The notes under the pieces were generated by a model. It was given only the letters and a program-made list of their open reading frames with translations. It did no database searches and was not told the DNA's origin. DNA of 64,000 nt from Methylocystis parvus OBBP (lineage in GTDB: Bacteria; Pseudomonadota; Alphaproteobacteria; Rhizobiales; Beijerinckiaceae). The translations under genes were made by a program, and so were the position numbers. Shown here piece by piece: positions 26,754-36,460 of the stretch (position 1 is its first letter; every line of letters begins with the position of its first letter). The DNA lies in NCBI RefSeq assembly GCF_027571405.1, contig NZ_CP092968.1, positions 2,936,001-3,000,000 of the forward strand. The letters are read 5' to 3'.

Positions 26754-27824
26754 ATGCCGCCGAAAAAATGGCCCGCCGAAGATAAGCTCGGCCCGGTTAT
26801 CGACGCCTTTCCGGAGCCAGTCTTCGTCATCGACGCCGAGACCCATGCGCTCGCCTTCAACGGCGCGGCGCGCGCGCTGGCGCCGACGCTGCGCATCGGC
26901 GAGCCTCTTTCCCGCAGCCTCCGCTCGCCCGACATGCTCGACGCCGCCATGCGCGTCCTCGCCGGCGGCAAGGCGGAAAAGGCGTCATGGGTCGAGCGTC
27001 TGCCGCTCGAGCGCTGGTTCGAAGCGCATATCGCGCCCATCCACTTCGCGGGCTATGAGACGGCGGCGATGATCAGCATGCGCGATCTCACCGAGGCGCA
27101 TCGCGTCGAGCGCATGCGCGTCGATTTCGTCGCCAACGCCAGCCATGAATTGCGCACCCCGCTCGCGTCGCTTCTCGGCTTCGTCGAGACCCTGCAGGGG
27201 CCGGCGAAGAACGATCCCGCGGCGCGAGACAGATTTCTGAGCATCATGCGCGAACAGGCGCAGCGCATGGCGCGTCTCGTCGACGATCTGCTGTCGCTCT
27301 CGCGCATCGAACAGCATATGCATGTGCGGCCGGCCGAGAGCGTCGATTTCACCATGCTCGTCGCGCATATCGTCGACACGCTCACGCCGATGGCCGAGGA
27401 AAACGACATTCCGCTCGCGCTCGATCTCGAACCCAACGTCATCGTCCCCGGCGATCGCGACGAACTTGCGCGCATCGTCGAAAATCTCGTCGAGAACGCG
27501 ATCAAATACGGCCGATGCGAAGGCGCGCCCCGTCCCATCGAACTCAATCTGGCGCGAAAGGGCGTCTACGCCGTCTTCTCCGTGCGCGACCATGGGCCGG
27601 GCGTGGCGCAGGAGCATATTCCGCGCCTGACCGAGCGCTTCTATCGCGTCGACGCCGGCAAGAGCCGCGCGAAAGGCGGGACGGGGCTCGGGCTCGCGAT
27701 CGTCAAGCACATCGTCCTTCGCCATCGCGGAAGGCTCGGCATCGAGTCCGGATTGGGGGCGGGATCACTGTTCCGCGTAACGCTCCCCGCCGTCGACGCC
27801 GCTCTGCAACATGCTAGTAAGTAG
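26754..27824 (+). CDS. phoR: Phosphate regulon sensor histidine kinase
   Basis: PhoR phosphorylates PhoB when phosphate is scarce. The 356-residue protein has an N-terminal PAS-like region (about 10-110), the phosphoacceptor His131 in FVANASHELRTPLASL, the N box NLVENAIKYG and the G boxes DHGPG and GGTGLGLAIVKHI. No transmembrane segment is visible, unlike E. coli PhoR, so membrane contact would have to come through PstB/PhoU. The gene heads the run phoR-pstSCAB-phoU-phoB, and a Pho box separates it from pstS. Confidence 0.9.
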   Translation: MPPKKWPAEDKLGPVIDAFPEPVFVIDAETHALAFNGAARALAPTLRIGEPLSRSLRSPDMLDAAMRVLAGGKAEKASWVERLPLERWFEAHIAPIHFAGYETAAMISMRDLTEAHRVERMRVDFVANASHELRTPLASLLGFVETLQGPAKNDPAARDRFLSIMREQAQRMARLVDDLLSLSRIEQHMHVRPAESVDFTMLVAHIVDTLTPMAEENDIPLALDLEPNVIVPGDRDELARIVENLVENAIKYGRCEGAPRPIELNLARKGVYAVFSVRDHGPGVAQEHIPRLTERFYRVDAGKSRAKGGTGLGLAIVKHIVLRHRGRLGIESGLGAGSLFRVTLPAVDAALQHASK

Positions 27825-27844
27825 TTGAATATTTGCAGTTATTA

Positions 27845-27873
27845 TAGTCATAAAATTGTAACATAAACGTCAC
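27845..27873 (+). promoter_or_regulatory. Pho box, three PhoB half-sites
   Basis: Three heptamers, TAGTCAT, TTGTAAC and ACGTCAC, are spaced by four A/T-rich bases each (11-base period). They resemble the CTGTCAT-N4-CTGTCAT PhoB consensus. The site is about 90 bases upstream of pstS and lies just after the phoR stop, so it probably drives pstSCAB-phoU-phoB under phosphate limitation. Confidence 0.7.
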
Positions 27874-27960
27874 AAAACTCTGTTGCCGCGTCGCTAAGAA
27901 CGAAGCGGAGCAGGCGCTGCGCGCCTCTCGATTGGTTCTCGAGCTGAAAGCGATCATCAA

Positions 27961-29004
27961 ATGATCTCCAAGATTTTGACGCGCGCCGCCATCGCGACCG
28001 CCGCCGTCGCAGCTATGGCCGGCGCCGCGCTCGCCCTGGACATTTCTGGCGCCGGCGCCACCTTCCCCTATCCGATCTACGCCAAATGGGCGGAGACCTA
28101 TAAGGCGGAAACCGGCAACGGCCTCAATTACCAGTCGATCGGCTCCGGCGGCGGCATCAAGCAGATCAAGGCCCGCACCGTCACCTTCGGCGCCTCCGAC
28201 AAGCCGCTGAAGGCGGACGAACTCGACGCCGGCAGCCTGGTGCAGTGGCCGCAGGTCATCGGCGGCATCGTGATGGTCGTCAATCTCGACGGCGTCGCGC
28301 CCGGCGATCTCGTTCTCGACGGCCCGACCGTCGCCAAGATCTTCCTCGGGGACATCAAGAGCTGGGACGACGCGGCGATCAAGAAGCTGAATCCGAAGGC
28401 CAAGCTTTCCGCCACGCCGATCGTCGTCGTTCACCGTTCGGACGGATCGGGCACGACCTTCAACTTCACCAACTATCTCTCCAAGGTCTCCGCGGACTGG
28501 AAGAGCAAGGTCGGCGAAGAGTCGGCCGTCGAATGGCCGGCCGGCATCGGCGCCAAGGGCAATGAAGGCGTCGCCAACAACGTGTCCAACACCAAGGGCG
28601 CGATCGGCTATGTCGAATATGCCTACGCCAAGCAGAACAAGCTGACGCACACGAAGCTCGTGAACGCCGCCGGCAAGGTCGTCGCGCCGGGCCTGGAGAG
28701 CTTCCAGTCCGCCGCCGCCAGCGCCGATTGGGCGAAGGCGCCGGGCTTCTACCAGATCATCACCAACGAGCCGGGCGCCAAGTCCTGGCCGATCTCCGCC
28801 GCGACCTTCATCCTTCTGCCGAAGGACCCGAAGGACGAGGCCGCCGCCGCGGAAGCGCTGAAATTCTTTGGCTGGGCCTTCGACAAGGGCGCCAAGCAGG
28901 CCGAGGAGCTGGACTATATCCCGATGCCCAAGCCGGTCGTCGAGCTCATCAAGAAGAGCTGGGCGAATGTGAAGGGCGCCGACGGAAAGCCGCTCGCGCA
29001 TTAA
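27961..29004 (+). CDS. pstS: Phosphate ABC transporter, periplasmic phosphate-binding protein
   Basis: PstS captures inorganic phosphate for the high-affinity PstSCAB importer. The 347-residue protein has a signal peptide ending GAALAL and the phosphate-binding motifs [30 protein letters not shown] and [12 protein letters not shown]. It follows the Pho box. A strong hairpin at 29070-29095 separates it from pstC and may allow more PstS than membrane subunits to be made. Confidence 0.95.
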   Translation: MISKILTRAAIATAAVAAMAGAALALDISGAGATFPYPIYAKWAETYKAETGNGLNYQSIGSGGGIKQIKARTVTFGASDKPLKADELDAGSLVQWPQVIGGIVMVVNLDGVAPGDLVLDGPTVAKIFLGDIKSWDDAAIKKLNPKAKLSATPIVVVHRSDGSGTTFNFTNYLSKVSADWKSKVGEESAVEWPAGIGAKGNEGVANNVSNTKGAIGYVEYAYAKQNKLTHTKLVNAAGKVVAPGLESFQSAAASADWAKAPGFYQIITNEPGAKSWPISAATFILLPKDPKDEAAAAEALKFFGWAFDKGAKQAEELDYIPMPKPVVELIKKSWANVKGADGKPLAH

Positions 29005-29069
29005 GCCGCAGCGACGCCCGATTGCGGCGTCCGCGCCGGCGGTTCAAAGATGAGCCGCCATAAAGAAAG

Positions 29070-29095
29070 GACGCCGGTTCGAACGAACCGGCGTC
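29070..29095 (+). promoter_or_regulatory. Perfect intercistronic hairpin between pstS and pstC
   Basis: Twelve-base arms GACGCCGGTTCG and CGAACCGGCGTC are separated by only AA. No T-run follows, and the pstC ribosome-binding site GGGAG begins right after it. It is more likely an mRNA-stabilising or processing element than a terminator. Confidence 0.6.
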
Positions 29096-29106
29096 GGGAG
29101 TTCTAA

Positions 29107-30144
29107 ATGACGACGACCGAGCCAAGGCGTGAATCCAACGAGGCTGGAACAATGTCGGATGTGATCCTGGAAAGCGTGGCTCCAAGCCGTTCCGCGCCCG
29201 TCGATCGCGCAAACGCGCTTGCCGGAATCGCGCTTGTCGACCGCATTTTCCATCAAGTGACGCGTATCGCCGCGATCATCGTGCTGGCGCTCCTCGGCGG
29301 CGTCATCCTGTCCCTGGTCCACGGTTCTCTGCCGGCGATCAAGGCCTTCGGCGTCGGCTTCCTCTTCTCGCAGGCCTGGAACCCGGTCACGGACAATTTC
29401 GGCGCGATGCCGGCGATCTACGGCACGATCGTCACGTCGATCATCGCCATGCTCATCGCGGTGCCGGTGGGCCTCGGCGTCGCGACCTTCCTCACCGAGC
29501 TCTGCCCCCATCCGCTGCGCCGGCCGATCGGCGTCGCGATCGAGCTGCTCGCCGGCATTCCCTCGATCATCTACGGCATTTGGGGTCTCTTCGTTCTGGC
29601 GCCTTTCGTCCAGACCTACGTCCAGCCGGGGCTGATCTCGCTCTTTGGCGACGTGCCGGTGCTCTCGACCCTCTTCGCCGGGCCGCCTTACGGCATCGGC
29701 ATGCTGACGGCGGGCTTCATCCTCGCCATCATGGTCCTGCCCTTCATCGCCTCGATCTCGCGAGACGTCTTCGATACGGTTCCTCCGGTTCTCAAGGAAG
29801 CGGCGACGGGCCTCGGCTGCACGACATGGGAGATGATGCGCCATGTCGTACTGCCCTATACGCGCGTCGGCGTGATCGGCGGCGTCATGCTCGGGCTCGG
29901 CCGCGCGCTCGGCGAGACGATGGCCGTCACTTTCGTCATCGGCAACGCCCACAAGGTCTCGCCCTCTCTGCTGGCGCCGGGCACGACGATCTCCGCGACG
30001 ATCGCCAATGAGTTCACCGAGGCCGTCGGCGACATCTACACTTCCGCTCTCATCGAGCTCGGCCTCATCCTCTTCGTCATCACCTTCATCGTCCTCGCGA
30101 TCGCGCGTTACATGCTGATGCGCATCGAGCGGAAGTCGGCTTAA
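29107..30144 (+). CDS. pstC: Phosphate ABC transporter permease
   Basis: PstC is one of the two inner-membrane channel subunits of the phosphate importer. The 345-residue protein has six main hydrophobic segments and the permease EAA-type loop [20 protein letters not shown]. Family landmarks include [17 protein letters not shown] and [16 protein letters not shown]. The ATG at 29107 has GGGAG six bases upstream; another ATG at 29152 is possible. It is followed after 13 bases by pstA. Confidence 0.93.
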   Translation: MTTTEPRRESNEAGTMSDVILESVAPSRSAPVDRANALAGIALVDRIFHQVTRIAAIIVLALLGGVILSLVHGSLPAIKAFGVGFLFSQAWNPVTDNFGAMPAIYGTIVTSIIAMLIAVPVGLGVATFLTELCPHPLRRPIGVAIELLAGIPSIIYGIWGLFVLAPFVQTYVQPGLISLFGDVPVLSTLFAGPPYGIGMLTAGFILAIMVLPFIASISRDVFDTVPPVLKEAATGLGCTTWEMMRHVVLPYTRVGVIGGVMLGLGRALGETMAVTFVIGNAHKVSPSLLAPGTTISATIANEFTEAVGDIYTSALIELGLILFVITFIVLAIARYMLMRIERKSA

Positions 30145-30157
30145 GGAAAAGCGCGCC

Positions 30158-31000
30158 ATGTCTCTCTACGCCGCGCGCCGCAAGCGCAATTCGATGGCGA
30201 CGGGTCTCGCCTGGGGGGCCGCGATATTCGGCCTCGCCTGGCTCTTTCTGATCCTCGCTTCGCTTTTCTATGAAGGCGTCAAGGGTCTGTCGCCCGCGGT
30301 CTTCACGCAGATGACGCCGCCGCCCGGCAGCCAGGGCGGCCTGATGAACGCGATCGCCGGCTCGCTCCTCATGACGGTCATCGGCGTCGCGATCGGCACG
30401 CCGCTCGGCATGCTCGCCGGCACCTATATGGCGGAATACGGCCGCTACTCGAAGCTCACCACGGTGGTGCGCTTCATCAACGACATTCTGCTCAGCGCGC
30501 CGTCCATCGTCATCGGCCTCTTCGTCTACACCCTGCTCGTCGCGCCGATGGGCCATTTCTCCGGCATATCCGGCGCGGTCGCGCTCTCGATCCTCGTCGT
30601 GCCGGTCGTTCTCCGCACGACGGAGGACATGCTGTTGCTTGTGCCGGGTTCGCTGCGCGAGGCGGCGGCCGCGCTCGGCGCCCCGCGCGCGCATGTCATC
30701 GTGCATGTCGCCTATCGCGCGGCGAAGGCCGGCATCGTCACCGGGGTCCTGCTCGCGGTCGCGCGCGTCTCGGGCGAGACGGCGCCGCTTCTCTTCACCG
30801 CGCTGAACAACCAGTTCTGGAGCACGGATCTCAATGCGCCGATGGCGAGCCTGCCGGTTGTCATCTTCCAGTTCGCATTGTCGCCCTACAAGGATTGGCA
30901 GCAGTTGGCCTGGACCGGCGCGCTGCTCATCACTGTCGCCGTGCTTGCCTTGTCGATTACAGCCCGCGCCTTGAGCGCCGGCCGGAGAAAAGCGAAATGA
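30158..31000 (+). CDS. pstA: Phosphate ABC transporter permease
   Basis: PstA is the second permease of the phosphate importer. It has 280 residues and six hydrophobic segments. The coupling loop reads [19 protein letters not shown], and the conserved [15 protein letters not shown] follows. Its stop overlaps the pstB start as ATGA, so the ATPase is translated in step with it. Confidence 0.93.
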   Translation: MSLYAARRKRNSMATGLAWGAAIFGLAWLFLILASLFYEGVKGLSPAVFTQMTPPPGSQGGLMNAIAGSLLMTVIGVAIGTPLGMLAGTYMAEYGRYSKLTTVVRFINDILLSAPSIVIGLFVYTLLVAPMGHFSGISGAVALSILVVPVVLRTTEDMLLLVPGSLREAAAALGAPRAHVIVHVAYRAAKAGIVTGVLLAVARVSGETAPLLFTALNNQFWSTDLNAPMASLPVVIFQFALSPYKDWQQLAWTGALLITVAVLALSITARALSAGRRKAK

Positions 31001-31782
31001 ACGCCCCCGCTCAGGTGAAAGAACACACTGTAACCAAGGTTTCGGTTCGCAGTCTGGATTTCTATTACGGCTCGACGCGCTCGCTGAAGTCCATCTCGCT
31101 GCCGCTGCACGCCAACAAGGTGACGGCCTTCATCGGGCCGTCGGGCTGCGGCAAGTCGACATTGCTGCGCGTGCTGAACCGGATGTACGATCTCTATCCC
31201 GGCCAGCGCGCCGATGGCGAGGTGCTGCTCGACGGAGAGAATATTCTCGATCCCGCGGTCGACCTCAATGCGCTGCGCGCGCGCATCGGCATGATCTTCC
31301 AGAAGCCGACGCCCTTCCCCATGTCGATCTACGAGAATGTGGCTTTCGGCGTGCGTCTCTATGAAAAGCTCTCGCGCGCCGAGATGGACGCGCGCGTCGA
31401 GCAGGCGTTGCGCGGCGCGGCGCTTTGGGACGAAGTGAAGGACAAGCTTCAGTCGAGCGGTCTCGGCCTCTCGGGCGGCCAGCAGCAGCGTCTCTGCATC
31501 GCGCGCAGCGTCGCCGTGCAGCCGGAGGTCATCCTTTTCGACGAGCCCTGCTCCGCGCTCGATCCCATCTCGACCGCCAAGGTCGAGGAGCTGATCGAGG
31601 AGCTCGCCGCGCAATACACCATCGCCATCGTCACGCATAACATGCAGCAGGCGGTGCGCGTCTCGGACTATACGGCCTTCATGTATCTCGGCGAGCTTGT
31701 CGAATTCGGGGATACGGACGAGGTCTTCAACAGGCCGAGAGAAAAGCGCACCCAAGACTACATCACCGGCCGCTTCGGCTGA
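30997..31782 (+). CDS. pstB: Phosphate ABC transporter ATP-binding protein
   Basis: PstB energises phosphate uptake. The 261-residue ATPase has Walker [10 protein letters not shown] (47-55), the Q-loop [15 protein letters not shown], the signature [14 protein letters not shown], Walker [14 protein letters not shown] and the switch His in VTHNMQQA. The ATG at 30997 inside the pstA stop is chosen because the conserved protein starts there. Confidence 0.95.
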   Translation: MNAPAQVKEHTVTKVSVRSLDFYYGSTRSLKSISLPLHANKVTAFIGPSGCGKSTLLRVLNRMYDLYPGQRADGEVLLDGENILDPAVDLNALRARIGMIFQKPTPFPMSIYENVAFGVRLYEKLSRAEMDARVEQALRGAALWDEVKDKLQSSGLGLSGGQQQRLCIARSVAVQPEVILFDEPCSALDPISTAKVEELIEELAAQYTIAIVTHNMQQAVRVSDYTAFMYLGELVEFGDTDEVFNRPREKRTQDYITGRFG

Positions 31783-31803
31783 AGCTCATTTAAGGAAATC
31801 GCG

Positions 31804-32520
31804 ATGACCGACCATACCGTCAAGTCCTACGACCGCGATCTCGAAGCGTTGGGACGTCGCATCTCTGAAATGGGCGGCGTCGCCGAAAAGATGCTCTCCG
31901 AGGCGATGGAGGCCTTGTCGAATCTCGACGTCGAACTCGCCAAGCGCGTCGTTTCGAGCGATCCCCGCCTCGACGCTTTGCAGCGCGAGGTCGAGGAAGC
32001 CGCGATCATGACGATCGCCCGCCGCCAGCCGCTCGCCATCGATCTGCGCGAATGCATCGCCGCTATTCGCATCTCCGGCGACATCGAACGGATCGGCGAT
32101 CTCGCCAAGAACATCGCCAAGCGCACGCTCAAGATCGCGACGGAAGCCCGCCTGCCGCGCGCCATCGTCGGCCTCAAATCGATGCATGAGATCGCGGCGA
32201 CGCAGCTCAAGGACGCGCTCGACGCCTATGCCGAGCGCGACGTCGAGCGGGCGCGCGCCGTCTGGGAGAACGACGCCGATCTCGACGCTCTGGAAGACTC
32301 GGTGTTTCGCGACCTTCTCACCTTCATGATGGAGGATCCGCGCAACATCTCCTTCTGCACGCATCTCCTGTTCTGTTCGAAAAATCTCGAGCGCATCGGC
32401 GATCACACGACCAACATCTCCGAAACGATCGTCTATCTCGTCACCGGCGAGGCCATGCCGATGGAGCGGCCGAAGCTGCGCCCCGCCGGCTTCGCCGGCG
32501 AGGGTGAAGCCGCGCAATGA
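31804..32520 (+). CDS. phoU: Phosphate signalling complex protein PhoU
   Basis: PhoU links the Pst transporter to PhoR and keeps PhoB silent when phosphate is plentiful. The 238-residue all-helical protein has two PhoU repeats with the conserved E-x-x-R-I-G-D patterns in ISGDIERIGDLAKNIAKR and KNLERIGDHTTNISE, which bind metal clusters. It ends in an ATGA overlap with phoB. Confidence 0.95.
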   Translation: MTDHTVKSYDRDLEALGRRISEMGGVAEKMLSEAMEALSNLDVELAKRVVSSDPRLDALQREVEEAAIMTIARRQPLAIDLRECIAAIRISGDIERIGDLAKNIAKRTLKIATEARLPRAIVGLKSMHEIAATQLKDALDAYAERDVERARAVWENDADLDALEDSVFRDLLTFMMEDPRNISFCTHLLFCSKNLERIGDHTTNISETIVYLVTGEAMPMERPKLRPAGFAGEGEAAQ

Positions 32521-33263
32521 ACGAACCGATCGTCCAAACAGCTCTCCGCGAGGGCAAGAGCGACCGCGCGCCGCGAATTCTCGTCGTTGAGGACGAGGTC
32601 CCGCTTGCGACGCTCCTTGTCTATAATCTCGAAGCCGAGGGCTATCAGGTCGAGCATGTCGACAATGGCGACGAAGCCGAGCTTCGCATCGCCGAGTCGC
32701 CGCCAGACCTCGTTCTGCTCGATTGGATGCTGCCCGGCGTTTCCGGACTCGAAATCTGCCGGCGCCTGCGCGCCCGCGACATCGCCCGGGACATGCCGAT
32801 CATCATGCTGACGGCGCGGGGCGAAGAGGCCGAGCGCGTGCGCGGCCTTTCGGTCGGCGCCGACGACTATGTGGTGAAGCCCTTTTCGACGCCGGAATTG
32901 ATGGCCCGCGTGCGCGCGCTCCTGCGCCGCGCCCGCCCTGAGCGCGTCGCCTCGAAACTGACGCTGGGCGATATCGACCTCGATCGGGAAACGCGCCGGG
33001 TGCGCCGTTCCGGCCGTGAGATCCATCTCGGCCCGACCGAGTTCCGTCTGCTCGAATATTTCATGGAGAAGCCGGGCCGCGTCTTTACGCGCGCGCAGCT
33101 GCTCGACAGCGTCTGGGGCATGTCGGCGGAGATCGACGAGCGCACGGTCGACGTGCATGTCGGACGCCTCCGCAAGGCGCTTATTCGCGGGCGGGAGAAA
33201 GACCCGATCCGCACCGTGCGCGGCTCGGGCTATTCCTTCGACGAGACTTTCGGCCGCGATTAG
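32517..33263 (+). CDS. phoB: Phosphate regulon response regulator
   Basis: PhoB activates phosphate-starvation genes by binding Pho boxes such as the one at 27845. The 248-residue protein has an OmpR-type receiver with D69 in LVLLDWMLPG and K in YVVKPFS, then a winged-helix domain ending with the recognition region RTVDVHVGRLRKAL and the hairpin TVRGSGYSF. It begins inside the phoU stop codon. Confidence 0.95.
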   Translation: MNEPIVQTALREGKSDRAPRILVVEDEVPLATLLVYNLEAEGYQVEHVDNGDEAELRIAESPPDLVLLDWMLPGVSGLEICRRLRARDIARDMPIIMLTARGEEAERVRGLSVGADDYVVKPFSTPELMARVRALLRRARPERVASKLTLGDIDLDRETRRVRRSGREIHLGPTEFRLLEYFMEKPGRVFTRAQLLDSVWGMSAEIDERTVDVHVGRLRKALIRGREKDPIRTVRGSGYSFDETFGRD

Positions 33264-33328
33264 CCTTCGCCGTCAAGCGCGGGAACGCTTTGGGCGCGCC
33301 CTCGACGCAGCCTTATCTCACGTCGCCG

Positions 33329-33871
33329 TCAAGCGAAGCGCGGCGCCTTGAGCTGCTCGCGGGCGCGGCGGCGGTCCTGCGCGGGCTGATAGGCGACGCG
33401 CGCGTGATGGGCGCAATAGGGCCCGCCGCCGATCGGCGACTTGCCGCCGCAGAAACGAAATTCGGGCGTCGTCGGATCGCCCATGGGCCAGCGGCACATG
33501 GATTCGCGCAGCTCCATCAGCGTCACGCGTTCGGACATCGGAATGACGACTTCCTCTTCCGGCTGGGCGCGGGCGACGACGAGCGCCTGCGGCGCGAAAG
33601 CGAGCGCCACATTGCCATGGACCACATGTCCGCCGCCGCGCGGCGCGGGAGCCGCGGCGACGCCGACGGCCGCCGTGCGGGGAGCCTTTGCGGCGCGGGG
33701 GCGGGGGGCGCTCGCGGTCTTCGCGCGCTCCGCGAGACCGAGCCGGTGAATCTTGCCGATAACGGCGTTGCGCGTGATGCCGGGACCCAGTTCGGCGGCC
33801 ACCTGACTCGCGCTGAGGCCGTCGCTCCAGAGTTTACGCAACAGCTCGACGCGTTCATCGGTCCAAGACAT
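33329..33871 (-). CDS. gcrA: GcrA-type cell cycle regulator
   Basis: GcrA is a sigma-70-binding transcription co-activator of alphaproteobacteria that senses CcrM methylation (GANTC). The 180-residue protein has the DNA-binding N-terminus MSWTDERVELLRKLWSDG with GITRNAVIGKIHRLGL, an Ala/Pro linker, and the sigma-interacting C-terminus with CRWPMGDP, FRFCGGKSPIGGGPYCAHH. TGGAGGTC precedes the ATG. A GAATC site lies at 33913-33917 in its upstream region. It converges with phoB. Confidence 0.93.
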   Translation of the reverse strand: MSWTDERVELLRKLWSDGLSASQVAAELGPGITRNAVIGKIHRLGLAERAKTASAPRPRAAKAPRTAAVGVAAAPAPRGGGHVVHGNVALAFAPQALVVARAQPEEEVVIPMSERVTLMELRESMCRWPMGDPTTPEFRFCGGKSPIGGGPYCAHHARVAYQPAQDRRRAREQLKAPRFA

Positions 33872-34195
33872 ATTTGACCTCCAAGCGGCCGGTTCGAGCG
33901 TGGAATTCGACAGAATCCCTCATCGTCCGCTGCGCCGGAAGAACCAGCGGCGATACGACGCGCACCGAAACACGAGAAGCGCCATACGGGAGAAACGCGC
34001 CCGATCCGGCGAGAAAACTAACGCGTTCTTTTGAATCACGGGCGTGAGTCGCTGGCAAGCAAAAGGCGGGGTTCTCAACAGGGTTTGTGCGCGCTTTTGC
34101 CCGCGACTGTTGCCCGCGCGACTCACCGCATGGCGATTTTCGAGCAAAACTGAGGCGTTGGCGGGCGCTGCGCGCTCTTGCGCGCTTGTTAGCAT
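33872..34195. other. Non-coding stretch between gcrA and the argD promoter
   Basis: No convincing gene is seen. The segment must hold the gcrA promoter on the minus strand. It contains two GANTC (GAATC) sites at 33913 and 34033. Open frames here lack ribosome-binding sites and conserved-looking sequence. A small RNA ending at the terminator-like hairpin at 34239-34270 cannot be excluded. Confidence 0.4.
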
Positions 34196-34224
34196 TTGAC
34201 CCAATGGGCCTGCTTGCTTAAAAT
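34196..34224 (+). promoter_or_regulatory. Promoter upstream of argD
   Basis: TTGACC (34196-34201), a 17-base spacer and TAAAAT (34219-34224) make a near-consensus sigma-70 promoter. Transcription would start near 34231, directly before the hairpin at 34239. Confidence 0.7.
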
Positions 34225-34238
34225 CGGACACTCAAATT

Positions 34239-34270
34239 GCCGCCCTGCAAAGGGCGGCGCTTTGTTTTTT
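34239..34270 (+). terminator. Intrinsic terminator-like hairpin in the argD leader
   Basis: The stem GCCGCCCT/AGGGCGGC with a GCAA loop is followed by GCTTTGTTTTTT. It lies between the -10 element and the argD start, so it could attenuate argD or end a very short RNA. It could also terminate an unseen plus-strand transcript from upstream. Confidence 0.65.
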
Positions 34271-34319
34271 GGGCTCAGGCGGCGGCGCATCGGCCGCCCA
34301 GTGGTCTTGGAGCTTGCTT

Positions 34320-35516
34320 TTGACTTCTGCGCTCTACCCGACCTATGCGCGCGCCGACGTGATCTTCACGCGCGGCGAAGGCCCCTGGCTCTTCGCGGAG
34401 AATGGCGACCGCTATCTCGACTTCGCCTCGGGCGTTGCGGTTCTCTCGCTCGGCCACGACCATCCGCATCTCGTCGCGACGCTGAAGGCCGCGGCGGAAA
34501 AGCCTTGGCATATCTCCAACCTTTTCCAGATACCGCAGGCGGAAGCGCTTGCGCGCCGTCTGGTCGAGGCGACCTTCGCCGACGTCGTGTTCTTCTGTAA
34601 TTCGGGCGCCGAGGCGGTCGAATGCGCCATCAAGACCGTCCGCAAATATCATGCGGCCAATGGCCAGCCTGAGCGCTACCGCCTCATCACCTTCGAAGGC
34701 GCCTTTCACGGCCGCACGCTGGCCACCATCGCCGCTGGCGGAAACCCGAAATATCTCGACGGCTTCGGCGCGCCGACGCCCGGCTTCGACCAGGTTCCCT
34801 TCGCCGATCTCGAAGCGGTGGAGGCTGCGATTACGGATGAAACCGCCGGCTTCCTGCTGGAGCCCGTTCAGGGCGAAGGCGGCCTGCGCGTCTTCCCCAG
34901 GGAATTTCTGCTCGAACTGCGCAAGCTCTGCGACGCGCGGGGCCTGCTCATGGCGCTGGATGAAGTTCAGTGCGGCGTGGGGCGCACGGGCAAGTTCCTC
35001 GCCTGCGAACATGCCGGCGTCGCGCCGGACGTCGTCGCGCTCGCAAAGGGCCTCGGCGGCGGCTTCCCCATCGGCGCCTGCCTCGCGACAAGCGAAGCGG
35101 CCAAGGGTATGACGCTCGGGACGCATGGCTCGACTTTCGGCGGCAATCCGCTCGCGACCGCCGTCGGCGGCGCCGTGCTCGACGTCGTCTTGTCCGAAGG
35201 TTTCCTGCCGCGCGTCGCCGCGCTGGGGAGCCTCTTGCGCCAGCGTCTCGCGGAACTCGAGGACCGCTATCCGAAAATCATCGAGACGGCGCGCGGCGAG
35301 GGCCTGATGTTCGGGGTCAAGACGCGCGTCCCCAATGGCGATTTCGCCGCCGCCGCGCGCGCGGAAGGTCTGCTGACCGTGCTCGCGGGCGACAATGTCG
35401 TGCGCCTGCTGCCGCCGCTGATCATCGACGAAGGCCATATTTCGGAGGCCGTTTCACGCCTCGACAAAGCCTGCGCGCGGCTCGCCGCGCCAGCCAAGCA
35501 GTTGGGAGCGGCGTGA
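34320..35516 (+). CDS. argD: Acetylornithine aminotransferase
   Basis: ArgD converts N-acetylglutamate semialdehyde to N-acetylornithine in arginine synthesis. The 398-residue class III aminotransferase has [22 protein letters not shown], the PLP-contacting Asp214 in ALDEVQCG and the PLP Lys243 in [10 protein letters not shown]. The start is TTG at 34320, seven bases after GGAG; the ATG at 34269 would add 17 residues read from the leader. It overlaps argF by one base (TGATG). Confidence 0.92.
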   Translation: MTSALYPTYARADVIFTRGEGPWLFAENGDRYLDFASGVAVLSLGHDHPHLVATLKAAAEKPWHISNLFQIPQAEALARRLVEATFADVVFFCNSGAEAVECAIKTVRKYHAANGQPERYRLITFEGAFHGRTLATIAAGGNPKYLDGFGAPTPGFDQVPFADLEAVEAAITDETAGFLLEPVQGEGGLRVFPREFLLELRKLCDARGLLMALDEVQCGVGRTGKFLACEHAGVAPDVVALAKGLGGGFPIGACLATSEAAKGMTLGTHGSTFGGNPLATAVGGAVLDVVLSEGFLPRVAALGSLLRQRLAELEDRYPKIIETARGEGLMFGVKTRVPNGDFAAAARAEGLLTVLAGDNVVRLLPPLIIDEGHISEAVSRLDKACARLAAPAKQLGAA

Positions 35517-36460
35517 TGACCGCGCATTCGATGACGCGGCCGCGTCATTTCCTCGATCTGTCGGATTTCAACGGCGGGGAGCTGCGCCACATTCTCGATC
35601 TGGCCAAGTCGCTGAAGGCCAAACGCGTCAAGGGAGCGCCGCCGGCCGAGCGGCCGCTCGCCGGCAAATATCTCGCAATGGTCTTCGACAAGCCGTCGAC
35701 CCGCACGCGCGTCTCCTTCGACATCGCCATGCGCGATCTCGGCGGCGAGACCATCATGCTCACCGGCGGCGAGATGCAGCTCGGCCGCGGCGAGACCATC
35801 GCCGATACGGCGCGCGTGCTGTCGCGCTTCGTCGACGCGGTGATGATCCGCATCCTCTCGCATGACGATCTGACGGAGCTCGCGCGCCACGCCACGGTCC
35901 CGGTCATCAACGGACTGACCAAGCTTTCGCATCCCTGCCAGATCATGGCCGATCTCCTGACCTTCGAAGAGCGTCTGGGACAGATCGACGGCCGCGCCGT
36001 CGCCTGGGTCGGGGACAGCAACAATGTGCTGGCGAGCTGGGTCCACGCCGCGGCGCGCCTCGGCTTCACGATCAATGTGGCGACGCCGGCGGAGCTCGCG
36101 CCGCCCCAGAGCCTGATCGACTGGGCCAGGGCGAATGGCGCGGCGATGAATCTCATGCGCGATCCTTACGCCGCCGTCGCGGGCGTCGACGCCGTCGTCA
36201 CCGATTGCTGGGTCTCGATGGGCGACGAAGACGAGGACTTCCGCCGCGCCGTTCTCGCGCCATATCAGGTCGACGCCAAACTCATGCGCGCCGCCGCCAA
36301 GGACGCCGTCTTCATGCATTGCCTGCCCGCCCATCGCGGCGAGGAAGTCACCGACGACGTCATGGACGGGCCGCAATCGGTCGTCTTCGACGAGGCCGAG
36401 AACCGGCTCCACGCCCAGAAGGGCGTGCTCGCATGGTGCCTCGCGCCGGGGATCGCTTGA
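35516..36460 (+). CDS. argF: Ornithine carbamoyltransferase
   Basis: ArgF makes citrulline from ornithine and carbamoyl phosphate. The 314-residue protein has the carbamoyl-phosphate motif STRTR (61-65), HPCQIMADL in the middle, and the ornithine-binding [11 protein letters not shown]. It is coupled by single-base overlaps to argD upstream and hslO downstream. Arg-gene order argD-argF-hslO is frequent in alphaproteobacteria. Confidence 0.95.
   Translation: MTAHSMTRPRHFLDLSDFNGGELRHILDLAKSLKAKRVKGAPPAERPLAGKYLAMVFDKPSTRTRVSFDIAMRDLGGETIMLTGGEMQLGRGETIADTARVLSRFVDAVMIRILSHDDLTELARHATVPVINGLTKLSHPCQIMADLLTFEERLGQIDGRAVAWVGDSNNVLASWVHAAARLGFTINVATPAELAPPQSLIDWARANGAAMNLMRDPYAAVAGVDAVVTDCWVSMGDEDEDFRRAVLAPYQVDAKLMRAAAKDAVFMHCLPAHRGEEVTDDVMDGPQSVVFDEAENRLHAQKGVLAWCLAPGIA

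Noticed and set aside
29070..29095. TTCGAA-containing hairpin as a tRNA T-arm
   Set aside because: It is a simple perfect palindrome with no acceptor, D or anticodon arm.
33913..34037. Two GANTC sites upstream of gcrA as evidence of CcrM control
   Set aside because: GANTC is expected about once in 256 bases, so two sites in this spacer are not significant on their own.
33920..34231. Minus-strand frame upstream of gcrA
   Set aside because: It is basic and low in complexity, without a ribosome-binding site, and crosses the argD promoter.
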